From Clostridiales bacterium (GTDB lineage: Bacteria > Bacillota_A > Clostridia > Saccharofermentanales > Saccharofermentanaceae): DNA of 21,583 bases. This document shows positions 7,971 to 14,882 of the stretch, piece by piece. Within the stretch, counting starts at the first letter, position 1, and each line of letters starts with the position of its first letter. Where the stretch lies: assembly GCA_017649745.1 (NCBI GenBank), contig JAGCGE010000296.1, forward strand, positions 1-21,583, given 5' to 3'. Made by a program: the position numbers and the translations under genes. The notes under the pieces are model-generated. The model was given only the letters and a program-made list of their open reading frames with translations, ran no database searches and was not told where the DNA came from.

Positions 7971-9496
7971 GAATCAACATCATAAATAATCAGCGTAAGA
8001 TATCTGATGATACTATCAAGTCTTTAGAACCTATATGGAACAACGTAGTTGAAAAAGCACTTGAAGAAGATATCTTTCCATTTGTCTTATCTAAGAACTC
8101 TGAAATCATATACGTTAATCTGACTTTGGTTGGAACAGATAAGATCCGTTCTATGAATAAAGAACACAGGAACATTGACAAGGTAACCGATGTCCTGTCT
8201 TTTCCTATGCTCGACATGAAGAACGGTAAGTTTGTATCTGATATCGATACAGGCGATTTCGAATATGATAGTGAAGGCAACAAGGTATTATGTCTTGGAG
8301 ATATCGTAATCTGTCTTGAAATATGTCAGAAACAGGCTGCTGAGTTTGGTCACAGCTTCGAAAGAGAAGCTGCATTCCTGTTTGCTCATTCATTGCTTCA
8401 TCTTCTTGGTTTTGACCATATCGAAAAAGAAGACGAATCAGTAATGATCTTCTGGCAGAAAAAGCTTATGTATGATATTGGCATGGCTTTCGATGATGAG
8501 ATCGAGTTCGTTGATCATAATACTGAAGATAAGATTACTTCTAATATCGCTTTTAATGCCGGATCACATTGTTCACATGTTGGCTATGTTGCGATCCTTG
8601 GTCGTCCTAATGTCGGTAAATCAACACTTCTGAATTATATTACCGGAATGAAACTTGCTATTGTTTCTCATAAGCCACAGACTACAAGGACTAATATCAG
8701 ATCGATATATAACGGTGATGATTCGCAGATCATCTTTGTTGATACTCCTGGCGTACATAATCCGAAATCTGAATTGTCCAAGATCATGGTCGAGAATTCA
8801 TTTTCAGGCGCTAAGCATGCAGATATAGTCCTTCTTATGGCTGACGGCAGATTTACTGAACCGGCTTCAGTTGAGAAGAAGCTTCTTGAGATGTGTGCAA
8901 AGAATAAGAAGAAGGTTATCCTTGCGATCAATAAATCTGATGATATCTCGAAAGAATCACTTCTTCCGACTATCTCTAACTATTCTGCTTTGTATGAATT
9001 TGAGGATGTTGTACCGATAAGTGCGAGAACAGGCGATAATATTGATGTCCTTCTTAAGACAATTGAGAACAAGCTTCCTGAAGGTCCTAGACTTTTCGAT
9101 TCAGAGGTCATGACTACTCAGACAGAAAGAGAGATCGCTGCTGAGCTTATTAGAGAGCAGATACTTCATTATACGAATCAGGAGATACCTCACGGAACAA
9201 CTGTTGTCGTTGACGATTTTAAAGAGAAGTTCAAGGATAATGCCAAAGATGATTATGACAGAGAAATGGTTGTTATCCATGCTTCGATCATTTGTGAGCG
9301 TAAATCTCATAAAGCTATCCTTCTCGGTAAGGACGGTCAGATGATAAAGAGAATAAGCACTAAGGCAAGGATCAATATAGAGAGACTTACAGGTTGTAAG
9401 GTCTATCTTGAGTTGTTTGTCAAAGTCAGAGAGGATTGGAAGAATGACGATCTGTACTTGAAGCAGTACGGATACTTTGTCGAGGAGGATGATTAA
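7967..9496 (+). CDS. ybeY-era: Fused YbeY endoribonuclease - Era GTPase
   Basis: A single uninterrupted 509-residue frame joins two ribosome-maturation proteins that are normally separate. Residues about 1-165 are YbeY, a metal-dependent RNase involved in 16S rRNA 3' end maturation, with the zinc motif HxxxHxxxxxH at 141-151. Residues about 200-509 are Era, the GTPase that binds the 3' end of 16S rRNA: P-loop GRPNVGKST at 212-220, TTRT switch, DTPG, NKSD and SAR motifs, and a C-terminal KH domain with GKDG. The join is a ~35-residue acidic linker. Near it there is no stop and no in-frame ATG with a ribosome binding site just before the Era domain, so Era has no visible independent start. Neighbours fit: phoH and pgpH before, recO after. 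The dgkA and cdd genes that often separate ybeY from era in Firmicutes are missing. Confidence 0.96.
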   Translation: MRINIINNQRKISDDTIKSLEPIWNNVVEKALEEDIFPFVLSKNSEIIYVNLTLVGTDKIRSMNKEHRNIDKVTDVLSFPMLDMKNGKFVSDIDTGDFEYDSEGNKVLCLGDIVICLEICQKQAAEFGHSFEREAAFLFAHSLLHLLGFDHIEKEDESVMIFWQKKLMYDIGMAFDDEIEFVDHNTEDKITSNIAFNAGSHCSHVGYVAILGRPNVGKSTLLNYITGMKLAIVSHKPQTTRTNIRSIYNGDDSQIIFVDTPGVHNPKSELSKIMVENSFSGAKHADIVLLMADGRFTEPASVEKKLLEMCAKNKKKVILAINKSDDISKESLLPTISNYSALYEFEDVVPISARTGDNIDVLLKTIENKLPEGPRLFDSEVMTTQTEREIAAELIREQILHYTNQEIPHGTTVVVDDFKEKFKDNAKDDYDREMVVIHASIICERKSHKAILLGKDGQMIKRISTKARINIERLTGCKVYLELFVKVREDWKNDDLYLKQYGYFVEEDD

Positions 9497-10260
9497 TGGC
9501 CTCCGAACCGATCTCTCTTAGAGGTGTTATTCTAACATCCAGGGAATTCAAGGACAAAGACAGGATCATTTCCTTTCTGTCTTCTACGGCCGGCGTTATA
9601 GATATCTGCGTAAAGGGAACGGGAAAGCAGGGAAGTAAACTTCAAAGTGCGACGATCCCTTTCGTTGTATGTGATGTTGTCATTTCGATGACGGGATCAT
9701 TCTATTATCTTAAAGAAGTCTCACTAGTTTATTCTAACTCAGAGATATATCAGAATCTTGAAGCGCTCGTCTGCGCCAATCATATAGGTTCTCTTTTATC
9801 ATCCTCGTATATTGAACAGACTAACTCCAGAGAGTTCTATGAGCTCTGTGTCTATACTTACTATAAGCTTTCTGAGAAGCCTTCCGATTTTAAGATCATA
9901 TATAGTGCTTTTAACTGGCGTTTCCTGAACATCCTTGGATTAAACATTCAATATGATCTTTGCTCCGGATGCAGTTCTAAACTTGATTCATATACTTATC
10001 TTAGTCTAACTACAGGTGAATCCTACTGTAATCCTTGCTTTCAGAAAAAAGCTTACAATGAATATCTTTTTCCGATGTCTGGAGCAGCGATCAAGGCTTT
10101 GAACTATTTCCTTACGGCTGATCTGAAAAAGTTGTTCAGTGTGAATCTTGATAATGAATCACTAGATCAGCTTGTTGATTTCACGACTAAGTATATCGAT
10201 TCACAACTTGAAGGAACATATGATGAGCTCATAGACCTTCTTAAGAAGATCGGATCTTAA
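9496..10260 (+). CDS. recO: DNA repair protein RecO
   Basis: Recombination mediator that works with RecR (and RecF) to load RecA on SSB-coated single-stranded DNA and to anneal strands. The 254-residue product starts with an OB-fold (ISLRGVILTSREFKDKDRI) and carries a four-cysteine zinc site in the C-terminal helical domain: CSGC, then CNPC about 24 residues later. Length matches the family. The ATG overlaps the stop of ybeY-era (TAATG), with GAGGAGG at 9482-9488 as the ribosome binding site. era-recO adjacency is classic. Its TAA lies on the same bases as the stop of the convergent helicase gene. Confidence 0.95.
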   Translation: MASEPISLRGVILTSREFKDKDRIISFLSSTAGVIDICVKGTGKQGSKLQSATIPFVVCDVVISMTGSFYYLKEVSLVYSNSEIYQNLEALVCANHIGSLLSSSYIEQTNSREFYELCVYTYYKLSEKPSDFKIIYSAFNWRFLNILGLNIQYDLCSGCSSKLDSYTYLSLTTGESYCNPCFQKKAYNEYLFPMSGAAIKALNYFLTADLKKLFSVNLDNESLDQLVDFTTKYIDSQLEGTYDELIDLLKKIGS

Positions 10261-12614
10261 ACCTGCCAGTTTTCAGGATATAGTCTAAGGTATTCAGGCT
10301 TATCTAGTCTGTCATCGATCAAGAGGATGAAGCCTTCGTCTTCCTCTGTTCTTATAACTCTTCCTGCAGCCTGCAATACTTTCTCCCATCCCGGAAAACG
10401 ATAGGCGAATGCATATCCGTCACCGAATTTCTCGGAATAGTAATTACATAATATCTCTCTTTCAGGACTTATCTGAGGAATGCCGACTCCAACGATGATA
10501 ACGCCTTTAAGCTTATCTCCGACAAGATCGATACCTTCACCGAAGTGACCTCCGAGAACAGCGCCTCCGAGAAGGATATTATCTGATGGTTCTTCGAATC
10601 TTTTTAAGAATTCTTCTTTCTGATTCGAAGTCATATTTGGAGTCTGAATGATAAATTCGGTTCCGTCCGGTAGTTTCTTTTCGGACGCAGCATAGAACTT
10701 GTTCAGGTAATCAAAGGAAGGGAAGAATACCATGTAATTGCCGGTCCTTCCGCTTAATTCTTCAACTATCCTGTCTGTTATATTATTCAGCGTGAACTGT
10801 CTTTCCTTATATGTTGTTGAGATCGTAGAGTCGATGATAACTTCCAAGTTTTCAGGAGGGAAAGGTGAAGCTAATTCGAAGTGTCGAACAAAGTCAGTAT
10901 CCTTTCCGATCAGGACATTACGATAGTACTCATACGGTGTTAATGTCGCAGAGAAGAATATAACAGACATCTTATCTTTGATAAGGTCTTTAAGCTTATT
11001 AGAACAGTCAAGGCAAGTTAACTTGATCTTAATTTCGTCAGGCGTCTTTTCGAAACATGTTATATATGAATCATCATAATATTGCTCAAGTACTGTAAGG
11101 AAGAATCTTGCTTCGAAAAAGAATTCCAAAGATACTTTACGGATCTCTCCGCTTCCTAATTCATCCAGGAAAGGTGAGAGGTATCTAGCCGTTTTCCATA
11201 ACAGCTTATAGAGCAATTTAGGAGTCTCTCTAGTTCCTTCGAATCCCTGTGCCATAAGACATTTCTTATCAGGGATGTTCTCAGCCGCAGAAAACGCTGA
11301 CTGATTAGATGACATGCAGTGATCTATAACATCAAAATATTGATCTAATTGAACGAGGTAATGCTCGATCCTCGGATTCTTACCTTTGATCGCAGTGCGA
11401 AGGTTACCGATCAGGGATCTTCTGAATTCAGCGCTGTACATGGTCCTTGATCTGTCTACCATATTGTGAGCCTCATCAACGAGTACAACATTAGAATCAT
11501 CAGGATCATCAAAAGATCTCATTATATGAACTCTCGGATCGAAAGCGTGATTATAATCGCCGATAACAACATGACAATAGTTCAGCACATCCAAAGCAAG
11601 TTCATGCGGACATACATTGTATTTCATCGCTAGTTTACCGATAAGCTCTGGTACGATCTCATCATATTGCAGGGCTTCGTCAATAGCTGGCCTTACGCGA
11701 CCGTAATATCCGATCGCCATCTTGCAGAACTTAGAATCGCACTTCTCGCCAAATGGGCACATTGACTCTTTAGATGCCAGTAATATCGATCTTAATATAA
11801 GACCTTTTTTACGCATATCATTGAGAGCTTTTGAAGCAACTGATCTTGTTGCTGTCTTGGCTGTCAGATAATAAATCTGACTATATTGGCGCTTTACAAG
11901 GCCTTTAATAGCAGGGTATAGAACTGATATCGTCTTTCCTGTTCCTGTTGGTGCTTCTACGAATAATACTTCCTTCGAAAGAAGTGAGAACAGAGCGTTC
12001 TTCATAAACTGTGACTGACCTGATCTTACGTGATCATATGGGAAAGGTGTATTCTTGATCGATTCCAATGATTCTGTCTCATAATTGATCAGTCTGATCG
12101 CGAAATCAGCATATTGTGATGCCACATCATCCAAGAAATCCAGAGCATCATCTCTCTTATATTCGAAAACATTCTCACAATATTCCAATGTTGTTATAGA
12201 TACATATCGTAAGCTGATCATTACTGATTCAACATCCTCATTTTCGAGCATATATAAAGCAGCATAGATCTTAAGCTGAGCCTCATGTTCATCTCTTCTG
12301 AGTTTGTTGTAATCATTCTTGGTTGAGTTAACCGATTTAATCTCAATGATATATTTCTTATCATCCTTTTCGAGAAAAACATCGGCTCTACCTTTAATAT
12401 TCAGGATAACGGTTCCGATCTCAATACGACCTTTAAGGGAATATTCGGTCTCCATCTGATCTCCGTATGTCTCTTTCAATTTCGAAAAGATCTTTCTGTG
12501 AAGTTGAGTTCCTTGAATACCTGAAACAGAATTAAAAGACCCTCCGGAAAGATCTCCGCAGCGGCAAACATACTGTGCTATCGTTGTTACTGAGACATTA
12601 AGTTCATTTGGCAT
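10257..12614 (-). CDS. DinG/XPD-like DNA helicase with N-terminal PD-(D/E)XK nuclease-like domain
   Basis: A 785-residue superfamily 2 helicase of the DinG/Rad3 type. Residues about 1-150 resemble a Cas4/RecB-type nuclease: His39, Asp78 in GRADVF, Glu91-x-Lys93 in IIEIKS, and Gln113 in EAQLKIYAALY. The helicase core follows, with Walker A APTGTGKT at 221-228, a cysteine set that could hold an Fe-S cluster (Cys286, 292, 297, 335), DEAH at 380-383, and the C-terminal motif QAAGRVIR. Such nuclease-helicase fusions occur in Clostridia, but the cellular job is unclear; structure-specific DNA unwinding and trimming in repair is an inference. The N-terminus matches what I recall of the family (a short strand, then CGDLSGG). 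No ribosome binding site precedes the ATG; instead a TATAAT sits six bases upstream, suggesting a leaderless mRNA. It converges on recO. Confidence 0.9.
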   Translation of the reverse strand: MPNELNVSVTTIAQYVCRCGDLSGGSFNSVSGIQGTQLHRKIFSKLKETYGDQMETEYSLKGRIEIGTVILNIKGRADVFLEKDDKKYIIEIKSVNSTKNDYNKLRRDEHEAQLKIYAALYMLENEDVESVMISLRYVSITTLEYCENVFEYKRDDALDFLDDVASQYADFAIRLINYETESLESIKNTPFPYDHVRSGQSQFMKNALFSLLSKEVLFVEAPTGTGKTISVLYPAIKGLVKRQYSQIYYLTAKTATRSVASKALNDMRKKGLILRSILLASKESMCPFGEKCDSKFCKMAIGYYGRVRPAIDEALQYDEIVPELIGKLAMKYNVCPHELALDVLNYCHVVIGDYNHAFDPRVHIMRSFDDPDDSNVVLVDEAHNMVDRSRTMYSAEFRRSLIGNLRTAIKGKNPRIEHYLVQLDQYFDVIDHCMSSNQSAFSAAENIPDKKCLMAQGFEGTRETPKLLYKLLWKTARYLSPFLDELGSGEIRKVSLEFFFEARFFLTVLEQYYDDSYITCFEKTPDEIKIKLTCLDCSNKLKDLIKDKMSVIFFSATLTPYEYYRNVLIGKDTDFVRHFELASPFPPENLEVIIDSTISTTYKERQFTLNNITDRIVEELSGRTGNYMVFFPSFDYLNKFYAASEKKLPDGTEFIIQTPNMTSNQKEEFLKRFEEPSDNILLGGAVLGGHFGEGIDLVGDKLKGVIIVGVGIPQISPEREILCNYYSEKFGDGYAFAYRFPGWEKVLQAAGRVIRTEEDEGFILLIDDRLDKPEYLRLYPENWQV

Positions 12615-12620
12615 AATTTG

Positions 12621-12626
12621 ATTATA
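12621..12626 (-). promoter_or_regulatory. -10 element close to the helicase start codon
   Basis: A perfect TATAAT on the minus strand ends six bases before the helicase ATG, with no convincing -35 box (best match 3 of 6). Transcription would begin at about the A of the ATG. It is back to back with the tRNA-Leu promoter. Confidence 0.5.
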
Positions 12627-12633
12627 ACCATAT

Positions 12634-12662
12634 TTGCATTTTGTGGTACAGTAATGTAAAAT
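12634..12662 (+). promoter_or_regulatory. Probable promoter of tRNA-Leu
   Basis: TTGCAT (12634-12639) and TAAAAT (12657-12662) are 17 bases apart, with transcription starting about 10 bases before the mature tRNA. The -35 match is weak (3 of 6) and the -10 match good (5 of 6). Position supports the call more than sequence. Confidence 0.55.
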
Positions 12663-12678
12663 TACTAAGCCAATAAAT

Positions 12679-12765
12679 GCGGATGTGGCGGAATTGGCAG
12701 ACGCGCTAGCTTCAGGTGCTAGTTAGAGCAATCTAGTGCAGGTTCAAGTCCTGTCATCCGCACCA
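12679..12765 (+). tRNA. tRNA-Leu (anticodon CAG), CCA encoded
   Basis: Complete class II tRNA. The 7-bp acceptor stem is GCGGATG with CATCCGC, followed by discriminator A and an encoded CCA (12763-12765). The anticodon stem CTAGC/GCTAG encloses the loop TTCAGGT, giving anticodon CAG, which reads CUG leucine codons. The long variable arm (TAGA/TCTA) is typical of leucine tRNAs, and the T loop is TTCAAGT. It is a single gene with its own promoter and terminator. Confidence 0.97.
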
Positions 12766-12776
12766 ATATTAATCAA

Positions 12777-12810
12777 GCCTCGTATCAATCGATATGAGGT
12801 TTTTCTTTTT
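12777..12810 (+). terminator. Intrinsic terminator after tRNA-Leu
   Basis: A 9-bp stem (one G-T pair) from 12778 to 12799 with loop AATC is followed by TTTTTCTTTTT. It lies 12 bases after the tRNA 3' end. Confidence 0.92.
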
Positions 12811-12836
12811 GTTTATCAAGTAGAAAACAGAGTGAA

Positions 12837-12845
12837 TGTTATAAT
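12837..12845 (+). promoter_or_regulatory. Extended -10 promoter for the mazG-like gene
   Basis: TGT directly followed by TATAAT (12840-12845) is a perfect extended -10 element. No good -35 box is seen 16-18 bases upstream. The start near 12852 would give a leader of about 36 bases and would drive the mazG-like, HAD and GNAT genes. Confidence 0.65.
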
Positions 12846-12887
12846 GGTTTTGGCTAGTTATTATCAATAGGATTGGGAGATATAGAA

Positions 12888-13214
12888 ATGAGTGATTTTT
12901 CGATAAATGAGATGCAGGGAATGCAGAAGCAATTGCAAGAGAAATATAAGAACATTTGGGAACCGATCGAACCCGAAACAGGTAAGAATAAGCTTCTTTG
13001 GATGATCGGAGAAGTCGGCGAAGTTATAGATATAGTCAAGAAGAACGGCGGAACAAAAGCATCTTCTGATGAAGAATTAAGAAAGCATCTGATCGAGGAA
13101 ATGGCTGATGTTTTGATGTATTACAACGACGTTATGCTTTGCTACGATATTTCATCTGATGAATTAAAAGATGCTTATGTCAGCAAGTTTGAAAAGAACA
13201 TGATGCGCTGGTAA
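12888..13214 (+). CDS. MazG-like nucleotide pyrophosphohydrolase
   Basis: Small all-alpha NTP pyrophosphatase domain of the MazG superfamily, which removes pyrophosphate from (often abnormal) nucleoside triphosphates. The 108-residue product has the metal-binding pattern ExxE (Glu42, Glu45 in GEVGEVID) and ExxD (Glu71, Asp74 in EEMADVLMYY). One domain of this size fits single-domain house-cleaning forms, not the two-domain E. coli MazG. I chose ATG 12888 because GGGAGA at 12875-12880 precedes it by seven bases; a TTG at 12873 overlaps that site. It is first in a three-gene run. The natural substrate is unknown. Confidence 0.88.
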   Translation: MSDFSINEMQGMQKQLQEKYKNIWEPIEPETGKNKLLWMIGEVGEVIDIVKKNGGTKASSDEELRKHLIEEMADVLMYYNDVMLCYDISSDELKDAYVSKFEKNMMRW

Positions 13215-13233
13215 CGATTAGGGAAGGAAGATC

Positions 13234-13941
13234 ATGATACTTATATTTGACTATTTCGAAACTCTACTTAGCAGTAAGAGCATTGATTTTAATCGTGGCC
13301 TTAAGGAGTTCTGGAATAGTTATTACAAAGATAAATGCGAGTTTGATGAAATGAAACTATACGGAGAGGAGTTATTTAAGGTTCTCCTTTCTAAACATGC
13401 AGTTGGTGAAGAATATCCTTTCGTAAAAATGGAGTTACCACTGTTTGCAAAGAAATTTGGTGGAAACAAATTATCCATGGATGCATCAGAAGAAGCTGAT
13501 TTTCTGATGCTCTGTAATGATTTTGAACTGGATGCAAGTATGGAAAGCGTACTTAAAGAATGTCATAATAAGGGCATTCCGATGTATGTTTTGTCCAATA
13601 GCGGATTTCGTGATGAAGCACTTACTGAGGTGCTTGATCGTTTCAGAATCGGAAAGTACTTTATCAAACTATGGTCCAGTGCTAATTTCGGTAGGATCAA
13701 ACCATGTAAAGAATTCTTTGAACTTGCAATTCAAACTGCCTTAACCGATAATCCTTCCGAAAACAGGGATAATATTATCTTTGTTGGCGATATATATGAG
13801 ACGGATGTTATCGGTGCTCATAATTCTGGAATCAGATCAGCTTGGCTAAACAAAAAGAAAGAGATTGATAAAGCAGGATTAGCCACATATAACTGCACAT
13901 CAACAGATCAGTTATTTGAAGTTATAAATTTGAATGATTAG
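13234..13941 (+). CDS. HAD-superfamily hydrolase, dehalogenase-like
   Basis: A 235-residue haloacid dehalogenase superfamily protein with a helical C1-type cap. Visible motifs are I (FDYFETL, nucleophile Asp6), II (YVLSNSG), III (RIKPCKEFF, with the lysine), and IV (FVGDIYETDVIGA, the acidic GDxxxxD loop). Motif I reads D-Y-F-E-T, so the second aspartate that acts as general acid in most HAD phosphatases is Phe8 here. Similar D-x-[FY]-x-T forms occur in 2-haloacid-dehalogenase-like and related members. Phosphatase, dehalogenase or another substrate all remain possible. GGAAGGAAG precedes the ATG. It sits 19 bases after the mazG-like gene and 17 before the GNAT gene, so it is probably co-transcribed. 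Confidence 0.88.
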   Translation: MILIFDYFETLLSSKSIDFNRGLKEFWNSYYKDKCEFDEMKLYGEELFKVLLSKHAVGEEYPFVKMELPLFAKKFGGNKLSMDASEEADFLMLCNDFELDASMESVLKECHNKGIPMYVLSNSGFRDEALTEVLDRFRIGKYFIKLWSSANFGRIKPCKEFFELAIQTALTDNPSENRDNIIFVGDIYETDVIGAHNSGIRSAWLNKKKEIDKAGLATYNCTSTDQLFEVINLND

Positions 13942-13958
13942 AAATGAAAGAGGTATAT

Positions 13959-14873
13959 ATGATTACAACAAAACAATTTCAATTACTTACAGATATAGAA
14001 CTTGTATGGAAACTTATGACGGATGTTTATACTCCTGATGAGTGTAACGGTCCGGCAGCTCCGTTTTTCGAGTATGCGGTTACTTCACCATGGGTTGATC
14101 GTGACTATTTTCGTCTGAACCGTTTCTGGATGGATGGTGATCTTCCTGTAGGTTTTGTATTTTACGAACAGCCGGTTACATCACTGTTTTTTGTGCTTCG
14201 TCCTGGATATGAGTATCTTGCATCAGATATGATCGAATATGCGATGACTGGATATCCGAAGTTTGAAGATCCGCTTGAATTGGTTTTCTTGAGCGGTCAG
14301 AAGGCATTGATCGAAGAAGCTCAGAAACGAGGCTTTAAACTTGTATACGAAGAGTCAGATAATCTTTTTGATTTTAGTCAGGGTAAGCTTGATTATCCTC
14401 TTCCTGAAGGTTATCACTTTGTTGATGCTGAGACTTCAGATCCTCTTAAGACAGCTAAATGTCTTTGGGACGCATTTAACAGTGCTTATTTCGGAGAGTT
14501 TAAGGACTGGGATGTTCCGACTAAGAACGGTGGTATAAGTCCACACGAGTTATATCAGAATGTTTTCGGTGCATCTGTTTCGCCATCACCTCATGCAACA
14601 TATCAGTATACAGTCATCATTGCTGATGAGAATGAAGATTATGTTTGTTTCTCCGGAATGTGGTGGGTACCTGAGAATAATCTTGCATATATGGAACCTC
14701 TGGGAACAGTTCCAGCTCATCAGGGCAAAGGTCTTGGTGCAGCTGCTTTGTCACGCCATGACAATGTACTTAGACCACTTGGTGCTAAGTATATGACAGG
14801 TGGTGGAAGCGAATTTTACAAGAAGATAGGATATCAGAGAGAGATCAAGTACCTTTATTTTCAAAAGGACTGA
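13959..14873 (+). CDS. GNAT-family N-acetyltransferase
   Basis: A 304-residue acetyl-CoA-dependent N-acetyltransferase. The C-terminal half shows the GNAT acetyl-CoA loop, AHQGKGLGAAAL (Q/RxxGxG/A pattern), after the strand MEPLGTVP, and ends in FYKKIGYQREIKYLYF, typical of the fold. The N-terminal half (about 1-140) is longer than a minimal GNAT and may be a second, degenerate GNAT-like fold. The substrate cannot be predicted. I chose ATG 13959 because GAGG (13950-13953) lies five bases upstream; ATG 13944 has no ribosome binding site. The gene ends nine bases before the stop of the convergent HD-GYP gene, with no terminator between. Confidence 0.85.
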   Translation: MITTKQFQLLTDIELVWKLMTDVYTPDECNGPAAPFFEYAVTSPWVDRDYFRLNRFWMDGDLPVGFVFYEQPVTSLFFVLRPGYEYLASDMIEYAMTGYPKFEDPLELVFLSGQKALIEEAQKRGFKLVYEESDNLFDFSQGKLDYPLPEGYHFVDAETSDPLKTAKCLWDAFNSAYFGEFKDWDVPTKNGGISPHELYQNVFGASVSPSPHATYQYTVIIADENEDYVCFSGMWWVPENNLAYMEPLGTVPAHQGKGLGAAALSRHDNVLRPLGAKYMTGGGSEFYKKIGYQREIKYLYFQKD

Positions 14874-14882
14874 TATTTAAGA

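Noticed and set aside
8484..8600. Independent start for Era inside the fusion
   Set aside because: The only nearby in-frame ATG (around 8484) has no ribosome binding site, and none lies just before the Era domain.
12679..12765. tRNA-Leu as an attachment site for an integrated element
   Set aside because: No integrase gene and no evident duplicate of the tRNA 3' end downstream; the neighbouring genes look like ordinary chromosomal genes.
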